From NCBI GenBank assembly GCA_965219485.1, contig OZ244774.1:558001-622000 (forward strand): a stretch of 64,000 bases of DNA, given 5' to 3'. Within the stretch, counting starts at the first letter, position 1, and each line of letters starts with the position of its first letter. Positions 26,439-34,916 of this stretch are shown in pieces. The stretch comes from UBA8337 sp937907245. GTDB taxonomy: Bacteria; Pseudomonadota; Alphaproteobacteria; RS24. A model generated the notes under the pieces. It made no database searches, was not told the origin of the DNA, and saw only the letters and a list, made by a program, of their open reading frames with translations. The position numbers and the translations under genes were made by a program.

Positions 26439-27401
26439 ATGTTAAAACGAGCCATGGAATCACCGCTTTTCTTACTCATATCTGGATTTATTGTTCTCGG
26501 TTTTGCTGGCGAAGCGCTTTTGCGCGGCGCGGTAAGTGCCGCCAGTCATCTCAAAGTTTCGCCGCTGATTATTGGCCTCACCATCATCGCCTTTGGCACG
26601 AGCGCGCCCGAACTTACGGTATCGGTCAAAGCGGCGTTAAACGGTCAGCCTGATATTTCTATCGGCAATGTGGTTGGTTCTAACATTGCCAACATACTTT
26701 TGGTTTTGGGGTTAATGGCCGTGGTTAGCCCGTTTGCAACCCAAAGAGGCACGCTGGCGCGCGATGGTAGCTTTATGCTTGGCGTCTCTTTGTCGCTGGT
26801 TGGTTTGGGCTTTCTCGGCGCCATATCGCCCGCCCTTGGCACGCTCCTGTTGGTGGCCCTCATCGGTTTTACAATTTATCTCTATACGTCATCGCGCGCG
26901 GGCGAGGATGCCCAAGAGGCCGAAGCCGGCGTGGAAGAAAACCTTGTGCCGGGTGGCTTATGGATGGCCCTCTTGGTTTTGGCGCTCGGCCTAGCAGGTA
27001 TTATTTGGGGCGCGGGCCTAATGGTCGATGGCGCGGTTTTATTGGCCCGCCAAATGGGCATTTCAGAAGCGGTGATAGCGCTTAGTTTGGTAGCGCTTGG
27101 CACGTCTTTGCCAGAGCTGGCCGTCTCCATGGTCGCGGCGGTGCGTGGCCATGCAAGCCTTGCGGTCGGCAATATTATCGGCAGCAACATCTCCAATATT
27201 TTGTTGATACTTGGTGCCACGTCTTTGTTGGCGCCTTTGCCTATTTCCGAATTAATGGCCCATCGCGATATTCCAATTATGCTGGGCGTGGCAGCCTTGG
27301 GAACGTTTTTTATGGGTACCGGCCGTCGCATGTCGCGCTTAGAGGGCAGCCTTTGCTTGGCGCTTTATGCCAGCTATATGGGCTTTATTTTTACCGCTTA
27401 A
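26439..27401 (+). CDS. Calcium/sodium antiporter
   Basis: 320-residue inner-membrane exchanger of the CaCA/YrbG family with about ten helices. The two alpha repeats are clear: IAFGTSAPELTVSVKAALNG with IGNVVGSNIANILLVLG (repeat 1), and LVALGTSLPELAVSMVAAVRG with VGNIIGSNISNILLILG (repeat 2), including the two ion-binding Glu. It exports Ca2+ in exchange for Na+ or H+. Start is ATG 26439 or ATG 26454; the first has GGGG close upstream. Divergent from the acyl-CoA synthetase with a ~110-bp shared control region. Confidence 0.9.
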   Translation: MLKRAMESPLFLLISGFIVLGFAGEALLRGAVSAASHLKVSPLIIGLTIIAFGTSAPELTVSVKAALNGQPDISIGNVVGSNIANILLVLGLMAVVSPFATQRGTLARDGSFMLGVSLSLVGLGFLGAISPALGTLLLVALIGFTIYLYTSSRAGEDAQEAEAGVEENLVPGGLWMALLVLALGLAGIIWGAGLMVDGAVLLARQMGISEAVIALSLVALGTSLPELAVSMVAAVRGHASLAVGNIIGSNISNILLILGATSLLAPLPISELMAHRDIPIMLGVAALGTFFMGTGRRMSRLEGSLCLALYASYMGFIFTA

Positions 27402-27578
27402 TAGGCTAAACCCGTGGCTCCTAAGAGCTTTAAATTGAGGACGAGTGTGAAACAGATCTTGCGACGACGATAATTTTAACCCACCAAGCTAATTTCGGCT
27501 CTGGTGTTTTTGACTTGTTGTAATCTTTCGCAAAACAAATATCGGGCGCAGCCCATATACACTCTCGTTGGTATCCTC

Positions 27579-28151
27579 ATGACCCATTTTGAAATTATTT
27601 CGCCACCCTTAAACGGCCCCGATTCGGCCGCTTTAGACGCTTTGCTTGACCTATGTTTTGGGCCGGGTCGATTGGCGCGCACGGCCGAGCGCCTGCGCGA
27701 GGGAAATGTGGCCGTTCCCGAGTATCATTTTTGTGCGCAAAATACCGATGGCTCGCTCCTGGGGTCGATAAGTTTTTGGCCGGTTTGCATTGGCGATAGC
27801 CCTGCGTTGCTTTTGGGGCCTTTGGCGGTTCACCCTTCCCATCAGGGCTTGGGGCTGGGGGAACAGTTGATGCAAAAGGGGCTCGCCGCTATCGACAAAG
27901 CGCGCTTTCCATTTGTGCTTTTGGTGGGAGATTTGCCTTATTACGAGCGGGTAGGGTTTCAAGTCGCGCCTCGTGCGGTGCGCTTGCCTGGGCCGGTCGA
28001 CCCATCTCGGCTTTTGGTCAAAGGCATGAGCCCCGATAAATCTGAAGCCGATAGCCCCAAAGCCGATAGCGCTGAGGATTGTTTGACAGATTGTGTGACA
28101 GATTGTGCCAATTTGGCTGGTTTGGTTCGCCCTGCACCGGAATTGTGCTAA
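27579..28151 (+). CDS. GNAT-family N-acetyltransferase
   Basis: 190-residue acetyltransferase. The acetyl-CoA site reads LGPLAVHPSHQGLGLGEQLMQKGL (near 85-108) and the DLPYYERVGFQVAP segment near 125 is the usual C-terminal half of the YhbS-like fold. Substrate unknown. After the domain there is an unusual short tail with near-repeats (SEADSPKADSAED then LTDCVTDC), encoded by short repeated DNA (GACAGATTGTG twice near 28083-28106), so the tail may be a recent expansion. Start codon ATG 27579 has no strong Shine-Dalgarno. Confidence 0.8.
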   Translation: MTHFEIISPPLNGPDSAALDALLDLCFGPGRLARTAERLREGNVAVPEYHFCAQNTDGSLLGSISFWPVCIGDSPALLLGPLAVHPSHQGLGLGEQLMQKGLAAIDKARFPFVLLVGDLPYYERVGFQVAPRAVRLPGPVDPSRLLVKGMSPDKSEADSPKADSAEDCLTDCVTDCANLAGLVRPAPELC

Positions 28152-28178
28152 ATACTCTCAAGTAAGAGGGAATAAGCT

Positions 28179-28817
28179 ATGTCGGAAAATGCCAATAAAG
28201 ATGCCACCGCCGAAGCAGCCAACGCGCTGCTAAAGGTGATTGCCGATGCCGAGAAGGCTGGCGAAAATAAGCAGACGGGTGAAAAAGGCCTGCCGCCTGT
28301 GCATCTTTGGGAGCCCGACTATTGCGGCGACATAGGTATGAAAATCGCCCGCGATGGGCAGTGGTATTATGACAATTCACCGATTGGCCGCAAAAAGCTC
28401 GTGCGTCTATTCTCAACAATTTTACGCCATGACGAAGATGGCGAACATTATCTGGTTTCTCCAGTCGAGAAAATTCGGGTCGAGGTAGAAGACGCGCCCT
28501 TTATCGCTACGATGATGACGGTGACCGGAAAAGGCCAATCCCAAGTTTTGCGGTTTGAAACCAATGTCGGCGATTTTACCGAAGCTGGCCCCGAGCATCC
28601 GTTGCGCTTCGAGCTAGATGCCGCAACCGACGAGCCGTCGCCTTACATCCATGTTCGGGCGCGCCTGGAAGCGCTGATCAGCCGAGCCGTGTTTTATGAT
28701 TTGGTAGAGCTCTGTGAGGTCGTAGACGGCCAATTCGGTGTCTGGAGTCATGGGCAGTTTTTCGCTTTCGCTTCGGCGGACGCGGTTATGGATGCTGATG
28801 ATGGCGCGAGCGCCTAA
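28179..28817 (+). CDS. DUF1285-domain protein
   Basis: 212-residue soluble protein of the DUF1285 family: LWEPDYCGDIGMKIARDGQWYY followed by SPIGRKKLVRLFSTIL and LVSPVEKIRVEVED. Structures of this family are two-domain and the role is unknown. It starts the conserved alphaproteobacterial block DUF1285-Nudix-DUF6111-cca. Its stop shares one base with the Nudix start (TAATG). Confidence 0.85.
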   Translation: MSENANKDATAEAANALLKVIADAEKAGENKQTGEKGLPPVHLWEPDYCGDIGMKIARDGQWYYDNSPIGRKKLVRLFSTILRHDEDGEHYLVSPVEKIRVEVEDAPFIATMMTVTGKGQSQVLRFETNVGDFTEAGPEHPLRFELDAATDEPSPYIHVRARLEALISRAVFYDLVELCEVVDGQFGVWSHGQFFAFASADAVMDADDGASA

Positions 28818-29497
28818 TGGAATATCGCAGCCGCATTGCCGCGATGGTCAATCCTGATTTACCCTCGCCAGATATACTCAACGGCCAAGGCCAGTTCGGC
28901 GACCATAGCGTAGATGGCGCTCTTAGCCCTAAAACAGAAGCCCCTGCGAGCATCGGGATAGTGGCGCCAGATGATGACTGGTTGGAAACTTCTAAAAACC
29001 TGCGTTTGGCCGCCGTCCTCATTGGCTTAGTTGACAAAGGGCCCGCCCAAGAACCAACCATTTTATTAACGCGGCGCGCTGACCATCTCGATAAACATTC
29101 GGGGCAAGTGGCGTTTCCCGGCGGTAAAGTAGAAAGCCAAGATGCAACGCCCGTCGAAACCGCTTTGCGCGAAGCCCATGAAGAAACAGGTCTCGACCCG
29201 AGCTTTGTTGAAGTGGCTGGTTTTCTAGATACCTATCAAACGGGCACAGGTTTTTTGATTTTGCCCGTCGTCGGTTTCATCCGGCCCGGCTTTTCCCTGA
29301 CGCCAGACACCAATGAAGTGGCGGATATTTTTGAAGTGCCAGCCAGTCTGGCGCTAGATGCGCAACGCTATGAGCGTCACTCGGGCGAGTGGGGGGGCAA
29401 AACGCGCCACTATTATTCTTTGCAGTTTGAGGGCTATAATATCTGGGGGGCAACAGCAGGTATGCTGATGCACATGAGCCGGAGGTTGGCGCTATGA
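28817..29497 (+). CDS. Nudix CoA pyrophosphatase
   Basis: 226-residue Nudix hydrolase of the CoA diphosphatase (NudL/PCD1) type, expected to cut CoA or its derivatives to 3',5'-ADP and phosphopantetheine. The Nudix box is complete: GGKVESQDATPVETALREAH then EETGL (near 110-134), preceded by the family-specific LLTRRADHLDKHSGQVAFPG. Overlaps DUF1285 by 1 nt and the next gene by 4 nt (ATGA). Confidence 0.9.
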   Translation: MEYRSRIAAMVNPDLPSPDILNGQGQFGDHSVDGALSPKTEAPASIGIVAPDDDWLETSKNLRLAAVLIGLVDKGPAQEPTILLTRRADHLDKHSGQVAFPGGKVESQDATPVETALREAHEETGLDPSFVEVAGFLDTYQTGTGFLILPVVGFIRPGFSLTPDTNEVADIFEVPASLALDAQRYERHSGEWGGKTRHYYSLQFEGYNIWGATAGMLMHMSRRLAL

Positions 29498-29751
29498 TAA
29501 GAGTTATTGTGATAAATTTGGTCTTATTCTTGACCCCGTTTTTCATCGTCTGGGCATGGACCCAGTTTATTTCGGCCAGCCAGCCGAGCGATAAAATGCG
29601 CAAACGATATGCCGCCGCCGCCCTTATTGGTTTAGCTTTGGTGGTAGCCAGTTTGCTGAGCTATCGAGTGAGCACCGGCAATGCCCCCAGTGGCAATTAT
29701 ATTGCGCCTTATCTAGAAGACGGGAAGATTGTACCCGGTCGTTTTGAATAG
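29494..29751 (+). CDS. DUF6111-like small membrane protein
   Basis: 85-residue protein with two membrane helices (about 5-27 and 39-58), separated by a basic KMRKRY turn. The position between a CoA pyrophosphatase and the CCA-adding enzyme matches the DUF6111 family of alphaproteobacteria; function unknown. Start overlaps the Nudix stop by 4 nt. Confidence 0.72.
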   Translation: MIRVIVINLVLFLTPFFIVWAWTQFISASQPSDKMRKRYAAAALIGLALVVASLLSYRVSTGNAPSGNYIAPYLEDGKIVPGRFE

Positions 29752-29764
29752 GCTCTCGGGCAAG

Positions 29765-30988
29765 ATGACCCAATTAGATACGCGCAATTGTGACTGGCTA
29801 ACCCGGCCTGAAACACAAAACCTACTGCAAGTTTTAAACGCAGATGACGCCATCACACGCTGCGTTGGCGGCTGCGTGCGCGATACGCTTTTGGGCGTGG
29901 CAGGGCGCGATACAGAAGTAGATATGGCCACCAATCTGACGCCAGAGCAGGTCATGGAGCGGCTCAAAGCGGCGGGTATCAAAGCGGTCGGCACAGGCCT
30001 TCGCCATGGCACCGTATCCGCGATTATTCACACAGAAGACGCCACGTTAATATATGAAATCACCAGCCTGCGGGTCGATGTGGCCACCGATGGACGCCAT
30101 GCCAAAGTGGCGTTTACCCAAGATTGGCAGGGCGATGCGGCGCGAAGAGACTTTACCATCAATGCGCTATATGCCGATGCGGACGCGACTTTGCACGACC
30201 CGACAGGATATGGGTTGGATGACATAAAGGCTTGCCGCGTGCGGTTTATTGGCGTGGCGGCGGAACGTATCGAAGAGGATTATTTGCGCGTTTTGCGCTA
30301 TTTCCGCTTCCATTATCGCCTCACTCCTGAGGCCAAGTTAGACGAGGCGGCACTCTCGGCCTGTGCGGCTGCAGCGCCCGCAATGAAAACGCTTTCCGGC
30401 GAGCGCAGGCAAGCAGAAATGCTTAAAATTATGGCCTTGCCGCAGGCCCATAAAGCCGCGCGCGCCATGCAAGAGGCGGGGCTCCTGGAGGCTATTCTGG
30501 GCTCACCTTGTAAAGACATAGACAGGATAGATACGCTGGATGCTTTGGTGGAGACGACAGAGGATCCGCTATTGCGGCTCATGGCCATAATGCCAGATGC
30601 CGCATCGGGCGCTGCTTTGGCTCAGAGTTTGCGCCTATCCAAAAAACAAGCCGAGCGGATACGCGCCGCGCTTTGCGACGCCCCCAAAGGTCAATCCCTC
30701 GAGCAGGCGCTGTATCTAGATGGCCCCGTGGCGGTGCTAGATAGGGCCTATTTAGATTTTGCCAAAGGGCGGGGGACGCGTGATGCGGTGCTAGCCGCGG
30801 CGCGCCAAGCGGCAGACTATCAGCGTCCAAAGTTTCCGCTAACTGGCGCCATGATGCAAGCCGCAGGCCTGCCCAATGGCCCGACCATGGGCGTTATGTC
30901 TCGTTTGATAGAGGCATGGTGGGTCGATGAGGGGTTTCCCGATGAGGCGGCTGTTGCGGCGCAGTTACTCGTGCGGATGGAAAAATAG
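29765..30988 (+). CDS. cca: CCA tRNA nucleotidyltransferase
   Basis: 407-residue polymerase beta-type nucleotidyltransferase that adds or repairs the tRNA 3'-CCA. CVGGCVRDTLLG (near 34) then DTEVDMAT with the two catalytic Asp, GTGLRHGTVSAI, RRDFTINALYADADATLHDPTG and a RIEEDYLRVLRYFRFHYRL motif are all in order. Start ATG 29765 is chosen over an in-frame TTG 36 bp upstream that lies inside the preceding gene. Convergent with hemF, 2 bp apart. Confidence 0.93.
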   Translation: MTQLDTRNCDWLTRPETQNLLQVLNADDAITRCVGGCVRDTLLGVAGRDTEVDMATNLTPEQVMERLKAAGIKAVGTGLRHGTVSAIIHTEDATLIYEITSLRVDVATDGRHAKVAFTQDWQGDAARRDFTINALYADADATLHDPTGYGLDDIKACRVRFIGVAAERIEEDYLRVLRYFRFHYRLTPEAKLDEAALSACAAAAPAMKTLSGERRQAEMLKIMALPQAHKAARAMQEAGLLEAILGSPCKDIDRIDTLDALVETTEDPLLRLMAIMPDAASGAALAQSLRLSKKQAERIRAALCDAPKGQSLEQALYLDGPVAVLDRAYLDFAKGRGTRDAVLAAARQAADYQRPKFPLTGAMMQAAGLPNGPTMGVMSRLIEAWWVDEGFPDEAAVAAQLLVRMEK

Positions 30989-30990
30989 CT

Positions 30991-31845
30991 TTAAGGCCAT
31001 TTCACAACAGGCGGCATGGAAGACAAAATACTTTCGACGTTTCCGCCTGTCTTCAGCCCAAACATAGTTCCGCGATCATACAATAAGTTAAACTCGACAT
31101 AGCGCCCGCGCCGCGCCAATTGCTCGTCGCGATGGCTGTCGTCGAAGGGAAGGTGAATGCGCCGTTCGGCAATTTTGGGATAGGATTCTAAGAAGGCGCG
31201 CCCGACATCTTGGGTGAACAAAAAGTCTGCGTCCCAATCGCCGCTGTCTAAATGGTCATAAAAAATGCCGCCTGTGCCGCGGGTTTCCTTGCGGTGTGGC
31301 AGATAAAAATAGGTATCGCATTCAGCCTTAAAGCGCGGGTAATAGTCTGCATCATGTTTATCGCAGGCGCTTTTATAGCTCGCGTGAAAGTCTAGCGTGT
31401 CTTCATGTGTGGGGGTGCGGGCCGCATCGAGCATGGGGGTCAAGTCACCGCCGCCGCCAAACCAACCTTTGGTGGTTACCACCATGCGGGTGTTCATATG
31501 CGCGGTGGGCGCATTGGGATTGGTGGGATGAATAATCACGGAGATACCCGAGGCCCAAAACCTTGGGTCTTCTTCGGCACCAGCCACTTGTTTGCGGAAG
31601 TCTTCGGAAAACTCGCCGTGCACGGTCGAAATATGCACGCCTGCTTTTTCAAAAGCCGAGCCGTGTAACATCGACATTTCGCCGCCGCCTAGGTCTTGCG
31701 TGCCATCGCCGCGTTGCCATTTTTTGCGTTCAAAAACAGCGCCATCGGGTTCCAGTGATTCGAGGCTTTCACACAAAGTGTCTCGCAATGACTGAAACCA
31801 GTCTGATGCGGTTTTTTTGCGCTGATTCCAAAGATCTTGATCCAC
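30991..31845 (-). CDS. hemF: Oxygen-dependent coproporphyrinogen III oxidase
   Basis: 284-residue enzyme that oxidatively decarboxylates coproporphyrinogen III in aerobic heme synthesis. HISTVHGEF, MVVTTKGWFGGGGDLTPM, YYPRFKAECDTYFYLPHRKE and YVEFNLLYDRGTMFGLKTGG are family signatures. Start is a judgement: a GTG at 31845 with GGGGA upstream gives a normal-length protein beginning MDQDLWNQRKKTASDWFQ; the next in-frame ATG (31962) would add 39 residues unlike the family. Divergent from petABC, which is reasonable for a heme enzyme next to heme proteins. Confidence 0.88.
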   Translation of the reverse strand: MDQDLWNQRKKTASDWFQSLRDTLCESLESLEPDGAVFERKKWQRGDGTQDLGGGEMSMLHGSAFEKAGVHISTVHGEFSEDFRKQVAGAEEDPRFWASGISVIIHPTNPNAPTAHMNTRMVVTTKGWFGGGGDLTPMLDAARTPTHEDTLDFHASYKSACDKHDADYYPRFKAECDTYFYLPHRKETRGTGGIFYDHLDSGDWDADFLFTQDVGRAFLESYPKIAERRIHLPFDDSHRDEQLARRGRYVEFNLLYDRGTMFGLKTGGNVESILSSMPPVVKWP

Positions 31846-31988
31846 TTTTTCCCCACTTTCGTCACCAAATATGGCGCCTTTTAAAAACAATAGCAATAAC
31901 AATGCTTTATCTATCTTTGTGCAAGCGAGGAATTGCGGCTTTTGTGCGTCATGGTGACACATTATGTCGGGTAGCCTGAGCCTGTAGT

Positions 31989-32016
31989 TTGCCCTCAATC
32001 TTGGCTTGTATATAAA
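31989..32016 (+). promoter_or_regulatory. Probable petABC promoter
   Basis: TTGCCC (31989-31994), 16-bp spacer, TATAAA (32011-32016), 33 bp before the petA start. A GGAG (32041-32044) provides the ribosome site. Confidence 0.5.
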
Positions 32017-32049
32017 GAGCAAGCAATCGGGCGCAATAAGGAGAGCACT

Positions 32050-32577
32050 ATGGCGGAACAAGATAAGCCAACAGCTGAACAACCAAATCGTCGAGACTTT
32101 TTGTATTTGGCGACAGGCGCATTTGCGGCTGTAGGCGTTGCCAATGTGGTGTGGCCACTGGTTCACCAAATGAACCCAGATGCTTCCGTGAAGGCATTGG
32201 CGTCCATCGAGGTCGACCTGTCGAGCGTTGAGACGGGGCAATCCATTACGGTCACATGGCGCGGCAAGCCGGTATTTATCCGCCGCCGCACAGAAGCCGA
32301 AATCACCGAAGCCCGCGCCGTCGCGGTAACGGATTTACCAGACCCGCAAGGCGATGCCGAGCGCGTTCAAAAAGACGAGTGGCTGGTTATGGTTGGCATT
32401 TGCACCCATTTGGGTTGCGTGCCATTGGGCCAATCGGGCGACTTTAATGGCTGGTTCTGCCCATGCCATGGCTCGCATTACGATACATCAGGGCGCATTC
32501 GCAAAGGCCCGGCACCGAAAAACTTGGAAGTGCCAGCTTACGAATTCGTCAACGATACACGCATTAAAATTGGATAG
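32050..32577 (+). CDS. petA: Cytochrome bc1 Rieske iron-sulfur protein
   Basis: 175-residue subunit with a twin-Arg-like N terminus (NRRDFLYLATGAFAAVG) and one membrane anchor, then the Rieske fold. The 2Fe-2S cluster motifs are CTHLGC (near 117) and CPCHGSHYD (near 137). It transfers electrons from ubiquinol at the Qo site to cytochrome c1 on the periplasmic face. First gene of petABC; the FDW-type twin-Arg signal implies folded export through Tat. Confidence 0.97.
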   Translation: MAEQDKPTAEQPNRRDFLYLATGAFAAVGVANVVWPLVHQMNPDASVKALASIEVDLSSVETGQSITVTWRGKPVFIRRRTEAEITEARAVAVTDLPDPQGDAERVQKDEWLVMVGICTHLGCVPLGQSGDFNGWFCPCHGSHYDTSGRIRKGPAPKNLEVPAYEFVNDTRIKIG

Positions 32578-32587
32578 GAACTGACCC

Positions 32588-33820
32588 ATGAGCGGTGAAA
32601 GCACTTACAATCCAGGTACAGGTTTTACGCAATGGCTAGACACACGTCTGCCTATTCTGCGTTTGGCACATGACAGCTTCGTCGATTATCCAACCCCGAA
32701 GAACCTCAACTATTGGTGGACTTTCGGCGGTATTTTGACGTTCTGCTTGGTCACACAAATCATCACAGGCATCATTCTCGCCATGCATTACACGCCGCAT
32801 GTCGACTTTGCCTTTAACTCGGTTGAGCACATTATGCGCGACGTGAATTATGGTTGGTTGATCCGCTATATTCATGCCAATGGCGCGTCGATGTTCTTCA
32901 TCGCGGTATATATTCACATGTTCCGTGGCCTGTATTACGGCTCCTATAAAGCACCGCGCGAAGTCCTCTGGATTTTGGGCGTTGTGATTTATCTCTTGAT
33001 GATGGCTGCGGCTTTCATGGGCTATGTTTTGCCATGGGGCCAAATGAGCCTCTGGGGCGCAACCGTGATTACCAATCTGTTTGGCGCTATTCCGCTGATT
33101 GGTGAGAATATCGCGATTTGGCTATGGGGCGGTTACTCGGTTGATAACCCAACGCTGAACCGTTTCTTCTCGTTGCATTATCTCATCCCGTTCCTGATTT
33201 TCGGTGTGGTTATTCTCCACATTTGGGCGCTGCACGTGCCGGGCAATAACAACCCGACGGGTATCTCTGTGAAAAGCAAACAAGATACGGTGCCTTTCCA
33301 CCCGTATTACACGGTGAAAGATGGCTTTGCGCTATCCTTGTTCCTCATCTTGTTCTCTTACTTCATCTTCTTTGCGCCAAATGTTTTGGGCCATGCAGAT
33401 AACTACATCCAAGCCAATCCGCTGGTTACGCCAGCGCATATTGTGCCGGAATGGTATCTGTTGCCGTTCTACGCTATTTTACGCGCGGTACCCGATAAGC
33501 TAGGCGGCGTGGCCTTGATGTTTGGAGCGATTTTCGTTCTCTTCTTGCTGCCATGGTTGGACACATCGAAAGTGCGTTCGGCGCGCTATCGTCCTCTGTT
33601 CCGTCAGTTCTATGTCTTGTTCATTCTCGACTGCTTACTGCTCGGCTATTTGGGCGCGCAACCAGCCGAAGGCATTTACATTGTTCTGGCTCGTATCGGT
33701 ACGATTTATTACTTCGCGCACTTCCTGGTGGTTCTGCCAGTGTTGGGCTTGGTTGAAAAACCGAAGGCGATACCGGAATCTATTTCTGAGCCAGTCTTGG
33801 CCGCAAAACCTGCCGAATAG
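32588..33820 (+). CDS. petB: Cytochrome b of the bc1 complex
   Basis: 410-residue polytopic protein with eight helices. Heme-binding His pairs lie in RYIHANGASMFFIAVYIHMF and HYLIPFLIFGVVILHIWALH; the Qo-site motif PEWYLLPFYAILRAVP is near residue 280. Together with petA and petC it forms the quinol:cytochrome c oxidoreductase. Starts 10 bp after petA with GGAA upstream. Confidence 0.97.
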   Translation: MSGESTYNPGTGFTQWLDTRLPILRLAHDSFVDYPTPKNLNYWWTFGGILTFCLVTQIITGIILAMHYTPHVDFAFNSVEHIMRDVNYGWLIRYIHANGASMFFIAVYIHMFRGLYYGSYKAPREVLWILGVVIYLLMMAAAFMGYVLPWGQMSLWGATVITNLFGAIPLIGENIAIWLWGGYSVDNPTLNRFFSLHYLIPFLIFGVVILHIWALHVPGNNNPTGISVKSKQDTVPFHPYYTVKDGFALSLFLILFSYFIFFAPNVLGHADNYIQANPLVTPAHIVPEWYLLPFYAILRAVPDKLGGVALMFGAIFVLFLLPWLDTSKVRSARYRPLFRQFYVLFILDCLLLGYLGAQPAEGIYIVLARIGTIYYFAHFLVVLPVLGLVEKPKAIPESISEPVLAAKPAE

Positions 33821-33840
33821 GCTCTGAGGGGGAAGAAAAC

Positions 33841-34617
33841 ATGCGTAAAGCAATAAAAACCATTCTTGGGGCAAGTGTCGTGGCGATGAGCTTCATTGCA
33901 CCGGCACAAGCGGCCGGAGATGCCAAGCACCCTGCGGTTATCGACTGGAGCTTTAACGGCCCTCTCGGCACCTATGATCGCGACGCATTGCGTCGGGGCT
34001 ATCAGGTCTACAAAGAAGTCTGTGCGAGCTGTCATTCGATGAACCAACTCTCGTTCCGCAATCTGTCTCAAGAAGGTGGGCCAGAGTTCACCGAGGCAGA
34101 GGTAAAAGCCTTGGCCAAAGAATATACGGTCGAAGATGGGCCCGACGATTATGGCGATATGTATGAGCGTCCGGCCTTGGCATCCGACCGTTTTGTTGCG
34201 CCATATCCGAACGATAATGCGGCGCGCGCGGCCAATGGTGGCGCTTATCCGCCCGACTTGAGCCTAATCAATAAAGCCCGTTCGGGCGGCCCTGACTATA
34301 TTCATGCGCTGCTCACGGGCTATCAAGAAGCTCCAGACGGCGTCGAAATGCGTCCGGGTCTGTATTACAATCCATATATGGCGGGCGGCAAAATCGCGAT
34401 GCCATCGCCTTTGATGGAAGACCTTCTCGAATATGGCGACGGCACAGCCGCCACGGTAGAGCAGATGTCACTCGACGTAACGCATTTCCTTAATTGGGCG
34501 GCCGAGCCAGAGCTAGAAGCGCGCAAGCGGGCTGGCTTCATGGTGCTTATCTACTTGGCCATTTTTGCCGGTTTGATGTACGCCTCGATGCGCAAAATCT
34601 GGGCTGACTTGCACTAG
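33841..34617 (+). CDS. petC: Cytochrome c1
   Basis: 258-residue periplasmic c-type cytochrome with a signal peptide (MRKAIKTILGASVVAMSF..), CASCHS heme attachment near residue 61, a VAPYPNDNAARAANGGAYPPDL stretch, axial Met in GGKIAMPSPL near 184, and a C-terminal membrane anchor (MVLIYLAIFAGLMYASMRKIW). Terminates at a strong hairpin 23 bp downstream. Confidence 0.96.
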   Translation: MRKAIKTILGASVVAMSFIAPAQAAGDAKHPAVIDWSFNGPLGTYDRDALRRGYQVYKEVCASCHSMNQLSFRNLSQEGGPEFTEAEVKALAKEYTVEDGPDDYGDMYERPALASDRFVAPYPNDNAARAANGGAYPPDLSLINKARSGGPDYIHALLTGYQEAPDGVEMRPGLYYNPYMAGGKIAMPSPLMEDLLEYGDGTAATVEQMSLDVTHFLNWAAEPELEARKRAGFMVLIYLAIFAGLMYASMRKIWADLH

Positions 34618-34640
34618 CAAGCCCTAAAAGACCCAAAACA

Positions 34641-34674
34641 AACCCCGCTCCGTGAAAACAGGGCGGGGTTTTTT
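34641..34674 (+). terminator. Terminator of petABC
   Basis: AACCCCGC (34641-34648) pairs with GCGGGGTT (34663-34670), followed by a T-run to 34674. A clear rho-independent terminator. Confidence 0.9.
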
Positions 34675-34738
34675 ATGGACAAAACAGGCGCTAACCTGCC
34701 ACGCTGAAGGCCGTAACAATAACAAGAGGGGCGAGGCA

Positions 34739-34912
34739 ATGGCTCTACATTTATTTCTGCCACTGGTGGCAGGCGGTTTAATGACAACAGTATGGGTTTC
34801 CACGCTTGGTGGCGGAACGCAAATGTGGCTCAGTGGTATCGCCATTGGCGCGGTGGTGTTCTGGACCCTGCTAAAAGCAAAACGCAAGGCCGATCTGGAA
34901 CAAGCCGAGTGA
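34739..34912 (+). CDS. Small hydrophobic protein after petABC
   Basis: 57-residue protein with two short hydrophobic helices (about 4-20 and 28-45) and a charged KAKRKADLEQAE tail. GAGG stands six bases before the ATG. The frame is open further upstream through the petC terminator but the RBS supports 34739. It is convergent with ychF. I do not recognise it; possibly a small respiratory-complex-associated or orphan membrane peptide. Confidence 0.55.
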   Translation: MALHLFLPLVAGGLMTTVWVSTLGGGTQMWLSGIAIGAVVFWTLLKAKRKADLEQAE

Positions 34913-34916
34913 ACGG

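Noticed and set aside
31846..32241. N-terminal extension of hemF by up to 132 codons
   Set aside because: It runs into the divergent petA coding region and does not resemble HemF; the GTG at 31845 gives usual length and has a GGGGA upstream.
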